This document shows positions 57,904 through 64,000 of a DNA stretch of 64,000 nucleotides, one piece after another (positions within the stretch are counted from its first letter, which is position 1; the number at the start of each line of letters is the position of its first letter). This DNA comes from Glycocaulis profundi (GTDB taxonomy: Bacteria; Pseudomonadota; Alphaproteobacteria; Caulobacterales; Maricaulaceae): NCBI GenBank assembly GCA_007050995.1, contig VJOU01000007.1, forward strand, positions 62,001 to 126,000, written 5' to 3'. The notes beneath the pieces were generated by a model. The model searched no databases. It worked only from the letters and a program-made list of their open reading frames with translations, and was not told the origin of the DNA. The position numbers and the translations under genes were made by a program.

Positions 57904-58622
57904 TTCTTTATCCGGCCATCGATGTTCTGGACGGTCGCGTGGTGCGGCTGGCGAAGGGCGATTTCAACGCCGTCACCGACTATGGCGGCGATCCGGCGGC
58001 CATCGCGCGCAGCTACGCCAAGGCGGGCGCGACATGGCTGCATCTGGTCGATCTGTCGGGCGCGCGGGACGGGCGCAGACGGCAGACCGATCTGGTCCAG
58101 ACGCTGTCCGACACCGGTCTGAAAATCCAGACCGGCGGCGGGGTGCGGACCTCCGACGACGTGGAGGCGCTGCTGGACGCGGGCGCGGACCGGGTCGTGG
58201 TCGGCAGCCTGGCCGTGACCCGGCCCGAGACCGTGCAGGACTGGCTGCGCCGCTACGGCGCCGAGGCCATCGCCGCGGCGTTCGACGTGCGCATCGAGAA
58301 CGGCGCGCCCTGGCCGGTGGTCAAGGGCTGGACCGAACGGGCGGAATTCACGCTGGGCGAGCTGCTGGCCGGTTACGGGCGTTCGGGGCTGCGCCATGCG
58401 CTGGCGACCGATGTGGGCCGCGACGGCATGCTGGGCGGGCCGAACACCGATCTCTACCGCGATCTGGCCCGATCCCGCCCCGACATCGCCTGGCAGGCCT
58501 CCGGCGGGGTGTCCTCGCTCGAGGACCTCACGGCGCTCAAGGCCGCGGGCGCGTCCGGCGCGATCATCGGGCGGGCCCTGTTCGAGAAGCGCTTCACGCT
58601 GGACGCGGCGCTGGCATGCTAG
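57900..58622 (+). CDS. hisA: ProFAR isomerase
   Basis: 240 aa TIM barrel; isomerises the aminoaldose to the aminoketose. Catalytic Asp in [14 protein letters not shown] and [52 protein letters not shown] and the [13 protein letters not shown] end resemble E. coli-type HisA (VDLTGAKD.., ending EAIQC) more than usual alphaproteobacterial forms. Overlaps hisH and hisF. Confidence 0.95.
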   Translation: MILYPAIDVLDGRVVRLAKGDFNAVTDYGGDPAAIARSYAKAGATWLHLVDLSGARDGRRRQTDLVQTLSDTGLKIQTGGGVRTSDDVEALLDAGADRVVVGSLAVTRPETVQDWLRRYGAEAIAAAFDVRIENGAPWPVVKGWTERAEFTLGELLAGYGRSGLRHALATDVGRDGMLGGPNTDLYRDLARSRPDIAWQASGGVSSLEDLTALKAAGASGAIIGRALFEKRFTLDAALAC

Positions 58623-59383
58623 CGAAACGCATCATCCCCTGCCTGGACGTCAAGGACGGGCGCGTGGTCAAGGGCGTGCGCTTCGCCGACCATGTGGACG
58701 TGGGCGGCATCGAAGACCTCGCCCGCCGCTATGCCGAAGAGGGCGCGGACGAGCTGGTCTTCTACGACATCGCCGCCAGCCCCGAGGGCCGCGAGGTGGA
58801 GCCTGAGTGGGTGGGCCGGGTCGCGCGGGCCATCGATATTCCGTTCTGCGTGGCGGGCGGAATCCGCTCGGTGGACGCGGCCCGCGCGCGCCTGTTCGCG
58901 GGCGCGGACAAGATTTCAGTCAACACCCCCGCGCTGAAAAACCCTGATCTCATAGACGCTTTGGCGAAGGAGTTCGGGTCCCAGTGCGTGGTCGTGGGCG
59001 TGGATTCCCGCGTCATCGAGGGCGAGTGGCGCACCCACCAGAACACCGGCGATCCCGGCAGGACCGAGATCGGCCACCGCCGCACCCTCGACTGGATCGC
59101 CGAAGCGACCGGCCGCGGCGCGGGCGAGATCGTGCTCAACTGCATGGATCAGGACGGGGTGCGCGAGGGCTATGACATCGACCAGCTCGCCGCCGCCCGC
59201 GCGGTCTGCCCCGTGCCCCTGATCGCGTCGGGCGGGGCGGGCGCGATGGAGCATTTCGCAGACGTGTTCGGCCGGGCGGAGGTGGACGGCGCGCTGGCGG
59301 CCAGCGTCTTCCACAGGGCGGTGATCGCCATCCCCGATCTCAAACGCTGGCTCGCCGATCAAGGCGTGGAGGTGCGGCTGTGA
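58616..59383 (+). CDS. hisF: Imidazole glycerol phosphate synthase, cyclase subunit
   Basis: 255 aa TIM barrel; builds imidazole glycerol phosphate and AICAR with His[21 protein letters not shown] (catalytic Asp), [57 protein letters not shown] (second Asp) and [13 protein letters not shown]. The sequence is visibly of the E. coli type. It starts 7 nt inside hisA and overlaps hisI (GTGA). Confidence 0.97.
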   Translation: MLAKRIIPCLDVKDGRVVKGVRFADHVDVGGIEDLARRYAEEGADELVFYDIAASPEGREVEPEWVGRVARAIDIPFCVAGGIRSVDAARARLFAGADKISVNTPALKNPDLIDALAKEFGSQCVVVGVDSRVIEGEWRTHQNTGDPGRTEIGHRRTLDWIAEATGRGAGEIVLNCMDQDGVREGYDIDQLAAARAVCPVPLIASGGAGAMEHFADVFGRAEVDGALAASVFHRAVIAIPDLKRWLADQGVEVRL

Positions 59384-59991
59384 CCCTCGATCCGAACACC
59401 ATCGACTTTGAAAAATCCGGCGGCCTCGTGCCCGCCATCGTCCAGCATGACGCCACCGGCGAGGTGCTGATGCTGGGCTATATGAACGCCGAGGCGCTGA
59501 GCGCGACGCAGGAAAAAGGTCTCGTAACCTTCTGGTCGCGTTCAAAGAACCGGCTGTGGACCAAGGGCGAGACCTCCGGTGACACCCTCGCGCTGGTCTC
59601 CATCGCCCCCGACTGCGACCGCGACGCGCTGCTGGTCCGCGCCCGTCCCGCCGGGCCGACCTGCCATCTGGGAACCCGGTCCTGCTTCGGCGACGCGCCC
59701 GGCCCCGGGCTCGCCTTCCTGGGCCGCCTGTCCGCCATCATCGAGGACCGGTCCCGGGCCGATGGCGATGAGGACAGCTACACCGCGCGGCTTTTGAGCG
59801 CCGGTGTGGTGAAAATCGCCCAGAAGGTCGGCGAGGAGGGGGTCGAGACCGCGCTGGCCGGCGCGGTGCAGTCCGACGGCGAGCTGACCGGCGAGGCCGC
59901 CGATCTTCTCTACCACCTCATGGTCCTGCTCAGGGCCCGCGGCCTGTCGCTGGACGCGGTGGCGGCGGAGCTCGCCCGCCGCCACCGCTGA
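59380..59991 (+). CDS. hisI: Bifunctional PR-AMP cyclohydrolase / PR-ATP pyrophosphatase
   Basis: 203 aa, the length of E. coli HisI. Residues 1-110 are the cyclohydrolase ([39 protein letters not shown], zinc Cys in [10 protein letters not shown] and [12 protein letters not shown]); 115-203 the pyrophosphatase ([59 protein letters not shown]). Alphaproteobacteria usually carry separate hisI and hisE, so the fusion is another foreign-looking feature. Last gene of the operon; ends 5 bp from the convergent peptidase gene. Confidence 0.96.
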   Translation: MTLDPNTIDFEKSGGLVPAIVQHDATGEVLMLGYMNAEALSATQEKGLVTFWSRSKNRLWTKGETSGDTLALVSIAPDCDRDALLVRARPAGPTCHLGTRSCFGDAPGPGLAFLGRLSAIIEDRSRADGDEDSYTARLLSAGVVKIAQKVGEEGVETALAGAVQSDGELTGEAADLLYHLMVLLRARGLSLDAVAAELARRHR

Positions 59992-59996
59992 GGCGT

Positions 59997-62615
59997 CTAG
60001 TCGCCGGTCCTCGACGCGTTCCTGAACGCGTTGGAGAAGAAGATCGCGTTCATGAAGGTCCGGGTCGGCCCGCGGAAATAGGCCCGGAAATACGGGTTGT
60101 CGGCGAACAGGATCACCGATCCCCGGCCCGAGCGCTCCGCGAAGATCACCCCGTGCCCGCGCAGCTCCTCCTGCGCCCGGTCGGACGCGTAGCCCGACAG
60201 CAGCGGCCCGGAGTTCGAATAGCGCAGCGGCATGGAGACCGGGCTCGGCCCCGGCACGAAGGCGTCCTCGCCGATCCGGTGCAGGGGCAGGCGCGAGGTG
60301 CGGTAGCCGAAGCCCAGCGGGTGGGTCACGTCCAGGCTGCCCGCGAAGATCGCCCCGGCCACCGAATGCTCGCTGTCCCAGGTGCTCAGATCCTCATAGG
60401 CCAGCGGCTCGGCCGTGCCCGGCTCGTCGGCTTCCTCGCCCTCGCGGCGCGTGCGGGTCATGGACGCCGAGGCGATGCCCTGTTCGACCGCCCAGCTCGC
60501 CCCGCCGCGCACCCCGATCAGGGTTCCGCCCTGGCGGGTCCAGGCCGTCAGCCGGTCCGCCGCGCCATCCCCCAGACCGGAATAGTTCCCGCTGGCCAGT
60601 ATGATGTGCGTATACCCTGAGATGTCGGCTGAAGAGAAGCTGTTCACGTCGATCAGCGTGACCGGCATCCGCATTTCGTGGTCGAGCAGATGCCACAGCT
60701 CGCCCACCTCGTTCTGCGCGGTGCCCGGCCCGGAGACCAGCAGCAGGCGGGGCTGGCGCACCGGGGTCAGGGAGAACCCGCCCAGATCCGACCCCGACAG
60801 GGTCGCGGCGCTGGACACCGGATGGACGGTCACCCCGTCCTCCTCGGCGGCCCGGACCATCAGGGCGTGGATGGCGTCCGCGTCGATGGACTGGTTGCGC
60901 ACGGTCGCGACGATCCCGCCATGGGTGACGGTGACCTCCTCGCCGTCCTGGGTGCGCAGTTCGACCTGGTCGGGGATGACCTGCATGCGCATTCCGGCAT
61001 GGCTCAGGCGATAGACCGCCCGCGGCGCGTAGAAGGACGAGGACCAGTCGATGACATAGCCGTATTCGGAACGTTCCGGCGCGGGCGCGGCGATGTCGAA
61101 GCTGTCGATCACGTCGCCCGCCAGATTGGGGCTGAACAGCCCCGAGCGCACCTCCGACCAGTCCAGCCCGAAGGCCAGCGGCAGGGTCCAGCCCGAGACA
61201 TCGTAGAACTCGGTCATCTCCCCGGTGTCCTGGCGCTCGAACATCGCCTCGATCACCCGGTACTGGCGCTGATTGGCGGTCACGACATAGCTTTCGCCGG
61301 GCCGGTATTCATTCCCGTCCAGCCGGGTGGCCTGGCGCAGTTCGCGCACCTCGATGCGGTGGGCCTGCAGGATGTCGATGAAGTCGGCCAGCCGCCCCCG
61401 GTCGTGGGAGGTGAAGACATAGGCCCGCGCCGGGCCGCCCGCGGCCAGCCGCCCGGCCTCGGCGTAGAAATCGCGCTGATGGGCGTGCAGGCGGTCGGCG
61501 TTCGCCAGCGCGGCGCGGATCAGCGCCAGGCCCACGCGGGCCTGCTGGCCGGTCTTGTCGTCATGCCACAGCGTGCCGTGATCGGTCTCCTGCACGATGC
61601 CGCGCACCGAGCTCTGCTCGAACAGGTAGGGCACCGCGCCCAGCAGGCCCGGATAGCTGGAGCCATAGCCCAGATAATAGTCGTCGAAGAGCTCCCCGGA
61701 CACGTGCAGCGCGCCTTCTGAATCGAGCTGCTCGATCAGGAATTCGTTCATCCGCAGGGTCAGGTCCAGCCCGCCCGTGCCGAGCAGCGGGTGGAGCTGA
61801 TCGTGGGGGCCGGGGGAGAAGAAGTAGGTCGTGTTCTCGCCCATCTCGTGGAAGTCGGCGACCACGTTGGGCATCCAGTCCAGCGTCGCCTCGACCAGCG
61901 AGCGGATCTCCGGCTGGGTCAGGGCGAGCCACTGGCGGTTCAGGTCGAAGAAATACTTGTTCACCCGACCGCTGGGCCAGTCGGCCACGTGCTCGCGGTG
62001 CTGGGGGTCGGCCACCGGCACGGCGCCCCGGTAGGAGCCCGTCCATTCGGCGAAGCGGGCCACCCCGTCGGGATTGAGCGGGGCGATGATGTTGATCACC
62101 GCCCGGTCGAGCATGTCCTCGACCTCCGCGCCCTGTCCGGCGGCGAGGAAATACAGCAGCAGCGGCACCGAATCGTAGCCCGAAGGCTCGGTGCCGTGGA
62201 CGCCGTGGGTGAACTGGACGACCACCGGCTGGCCGTCGGGCGCGGCCTCGCCTTCGGACATCGCGGTCTGGGCGGCGCGGATGTCGTCCAGCCGCTCATG
62301 GTTCTCCGGCGAGGTGACCGTGGCGCGCAGGATGGGGCGGCCCGAATGGGCCCGGCCGATCTCGTCGACGGTCACCCGGTCGGAGGCGGCGGCCACCGCA
62401 CGCATGTAGGCGTAGAGCATGTCGGGGCTGTAGATGCGCTCCCCGACCCGGAATCCCGTGACGTCCTCGGGCAGGGGGATGTCGTCCGAATAGCTGACGT
62501 CCTGATCGATCAGCTCGGCGGCGGGCTTGGCCTCGTATTCGAGGTCGTAGGCCGCCGCTCCCGGCAGGAGGCAGGCGGAAAGGGCGAGACCGGCTATCGC
62601 CGCGCGCAGTGTCAT
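59997..62615 (-). CDS. M14-type zinc carboxypeptidase-like exported protein
   Basis: 872 aa from the ATG at 62615 (an in-frame ATG at 62621 is possible). Signal peptide ending GAAA. The M14 domain (about 55-330) has the zinc HxxE in FTHGVHGTEPSGYD and a later ligand region NVVADFHEMGENTTYFF with the substrate-site FFDLNRQW. The C-terminal part (about 640-870) looks like a glutamine-amidotransferase/ThuA-like fold (THIILASGNYSGLGDGAADR, GGTLIGVRGGASWAVEQG) without a recognised nucleophile Cys. Probably periplasmic peptide breakdown; it lies divergently from a TonB receptor gene. Confidence 0.85.
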   Translation of the reverse strand: MTLRAAIAGLALSACLLPGAAAYDLEYEAKPAAELIDQDVSYSDDIPLPEDVTGFRVGERIYSPDMLYAYMRAVAAASDRVTVDEIGRAHSGRPILRATVTSPENHERLDDIRAAQTAMSEGEAAPDGQPVVVQFTHGVHGTEPSGYDSVPLLLYFLAAGQGAEVEDMLDRAVINIIAPLNPDGVARFAEWTGSYRGAVPVADPQHREHVADWPSGRVNKYFFDLNRQWLALTQPEIRSLVEATLDWMPNVVADFHEMGENTTYFFSPGPHDQLHPLLGTGGLDLTLRMNEFLIEQLDSEGALHVSGELFDDYYLGYGSSYPGLLGAVPYLFEQSSVRGIVQETDHGTLWHDDKTGQQARVGLALIRAALANADRLHAHQRDFYAEAGRLAAGGPARAYVFTSHDRGRLADFIDILQAHRIEVRELRQATRLDGNEYRPGESYVVTANQRQYRVIEAMFERQDTGEMTEFYDVSGWTLPLAFGLDWSEVRSGLFSPNLAGDVIDSFDIAAPAPERSEYGYVIDWSSSFYAPRAVYRLSHAGMRMQVIPDQVELRTQDGEEVTVTHGGIVATVRNQSIDADAIHALMVRAAEEDGVTVHPVSSAATLSGSDLGGFSLTPVRQPRLLLVSGPGTAQNEVGELWHLLDHEMRMPVTLIDVNSFSSADISGYTHIILASGNYSGLGDGAADRLTAWTRQGGTLIGVRGGASWAVEQGIASASMTRTRREGEEADEPGTAEPLAYEDLSTWDSEHSVAGAIFAGSLDVTHPLGFGYRTSRLPLHRIGEDAFVPGPSPVSMPLRYSNSGPLLSGYASDRAQEELRGHGVIFAERSGRGSVILFADNPYFRAYFRGPTRTFMNAIFFSNAFRNASRTGD

Positions 62616-62793
62616 GAGCATCCCCCGATGACGGTGTTGTCCTGTGTCGGACGCATCGTGCAGGCGGGGCGGGGGCGGTCAAGCCGCGCGCGGCGCCCCC
62701 GCATCACGATCCGGTGCGTTCACATCAAAGGGTGGCCCGTTCACGACGCGACCCTACATTGCCCCGAACGCCGCCTTGGAAAGACTGCCCCCC

Positions 62794-64000
62794 ATGACAC
62801 GGACCTTCGCGCCCGCGCTCGCCGCGCTCGCCTGCCTCGCCGCGCCCTCGCAGGGACAGGAGGAGGTCATCACGGTGACCGGCTCGCGCAGCCCCGAGGC
62901 GCTGGGCGCGTCCGCCGCCCCCGTGGCGGTGATCGGCGAGGCGGAGCTGACCCTGATCTCCGCCCAGCAGATGTCGGAAATCCTCAACCGCGCGCCGGGG
63001 GTCCACATCCATCGTGGCAACGGGGCCGAGCACCTGACCTCGATACGCTCGCCGGTTCTGGCGGGCGGGGCGGGGGCGGGCAGCTTCCTCTATCTCGAAG
63101 ACGGCATACCGCTGCGCTCGGCGGGCTTCGCGAACATCAACGGCCTGTTCGAGGCCGCCGACGAGCTGGCGGGGCGCGTGGAGGTGATCCGCGGGCCGGG
63201 CGCGGCGGTGTACGGCTCGAACGCCCTGCACGGTCTGGTCAACGTCATCTCGCCCGATCCCGCGACGGCGGGGCGGCTGGCCGAGATCGAGGCGGGCTCC
63301 TACGGCCGTCTCGCAGGCCGGGCCTATGCGGGCGGCACGACCGATCACGGCGCGGGCTTCGCCGGCATCGCCTTCCGCTCCGAGGACGGCTGGCGCGACG
63401 ACGCCTCCCTCCGCCGTTTCGCCGCTCAGGGCCGGTATGACTGGACCACCGGCGCGACCGAATGGAGCGCGCGGGCGGCCCTGATCAATCTCGAACAGGA
63501 GACGGCGACCTTCGTGCAGGGCTTCGAGAGCTATCGCGACACCGAGCTGTCGCGGCCCAACGCCAACCCCGAGGCCTTCCGCGACGCCCGCGCCCTGCGC
63601 GCCGCCATCCACGCCGACCACCGCATCTCCGACACGCTGAGCGCTCAGGGCGCGGTCTACGGGCGGACCAACACGATGGACTTCCGCCTGCACTTCCTGC
63701 CCTCCCGCGCGCTGGAATTCACGGGCCATGACAGCGTGGGCTTCCAGTCCGCGCTGGTCTGGGAGACCGATCGCACCCGGCTGATGGCCGGCGCGGACGG
63801 CGAGGCGACGCGGGGCTGGCTGGTCGAGGATCAGACGCTGGAGAGCTTTGGCGAGTTCCCTCAAGGCATCCACTACGACTACGCGGTCGAGGCCCTGACC
63901 GGGGCGGTGTTCGTCCAGGGCCGTCACGCCCTGACGGATCGGGTTTCGGTCGAAGGCGGGGTCCGCGCCGAGACGGTCCGCTATGACTATGAGAACCGCA
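62794..64000 (+). CDS. TonB-dependent outer-membrane receptor (5' part)
   Basis: 402 codons before the window ends; the gene continues beyond. Signal peptide ending PSQGQ, then TonB-box-like EEVITVTGSR and a plug domain (about 30-150: SAQQMSEILNRAPGVHIHRG, FLYLEDGIPLRSAGF, RVEVIRGPGAAVYGSNALHG, LVNVISPDP). Barrel strands follow (EIEAGSYGRLAGRAYAGGTT). Substrate cannot be told from the sequence. Divergent from the M14 peptidase gene with 178 bp between, which suggests joint import and digestion of peptides or a siderophore, by inference. Confidence 0.92.
   Translation, partial: MTRTFAPALAALACLAAPSQGQEEVITVTGSRSPEALGASAAPVAVIGEAELTLISAQQMSEILNRAPGVHIHRGNGAEHLTSIRSPVLAGGAGAGSFLYLEDGIPLRSAGFANINGLFEAADELAGRVEVIRGPGAAVYGSNALHGLVNVISPDPATAGRLAEIEAGSYGRLAGRAYAGGTTDHGAGFAGIAFRSEDGWRDDASLRRFAAQGRYDWTTGATEWSARAALINLEQETATFVQGFESYRDTELSRPNANPEAFRDARALRAAIHADHRISDTLSAQGAVYGRTNTMDFRLHFLPSRALEFTGHDSVGFQSALVWETDRTRLMAGADGEATRGWLVEDQTLESFGEFPQGIHYDYAVEALTGAVFVQGRHALTDRVSVEGGVRAETVRYDYENR

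Overview
This is a very GC-rich chromosomal window dominated by conserved housekeeping genes. Gene families and gene order (DUF2155-aat-accC-accB-aroQ, rne/amiC/mrcA/prfB, iscR-nifS-sufBCDS-sufT-sufA, glnB-glnA) point to an alphaproteobacterium. A bactofilin gene overlapping an M23 endopeptidase gene and CtrA-like motifs suggest a stalked or dimorphic Caulobacterales/Maricaulales-type organism; the family placement is inference. No rRNA, tRNA, CRISPR array, insertion sequence or prophage was seen.

Layout. 1-5.1 kb: end of an upstream gene, a secreted DUF2155 protein, a leftward aroQ-accB-accC-aat cluster (shikimate step, fatty-acid initiation, N-end rule), and a divergent thiS-thiG pair. 5.1-8.2 kb: an intergenic repeat, a VOC protein, and a leftward envelope pair (M48 protease with TPRs, ScsC-like DsbA lipoprotein). 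8.2-18.5 kb: RNase E with a long leader, then cell-wall and translation genes (amiC, mrcA, prfB with its programmed frameshift) and the bactofilin/M23 pair. 18.5-26.9 kb: DUF455, bcp, a large AsmA-like protein, tyrS, anmK and an alpha/beta hydrolase. 27-34.3 kb: a complete SUF iron-sulfur assembly operon headed by iscR with a candidate IscR box. 34.3-46.8 kb: GST, a diguanylate cyclase, a DEAD-box helicase, two tandem amidohydrolases (the second looks catalytically degenerate), parE, a lytic transglycosylase and a large autotransporter. 47-52.9 kb: glnB-glnA, a bifunctional NAD(P)HX repair enzyme and the malic enzyme maeB. 53.6-60 kb: a tightly coupled histidine operon. 60-64 kb: an M14-like peptidase and the start of a TonB-dependent receptor.

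Most notable region: the histidine operon (53.5-60 kb). Its order is that of E. coli hisGDCBHAFI, with a fused HisIE, long-form HisG and gammaproteobacterial-looking HisA, HisB and HisF. It is led by a small TrpR/YerC-type regulator gene whose promoter carries an 18-bp operator-like palindrome. The hisC position is occupied by an aminotransferase-like remnant of about 205 residues that seems to have lost the whole PLP-binding core and is fused in frame to HisB. The hisD 3' end appears to run through a copy of a dispersed repeat also found at 5.1 kb and 26.1 kb. Just upstream, a 726-bp gene-free stretch holds two matching TetR-type operators 115 bp apart with no TetR or efflux gene nearby. Together these suggest the operon was acquired and then remodelled.
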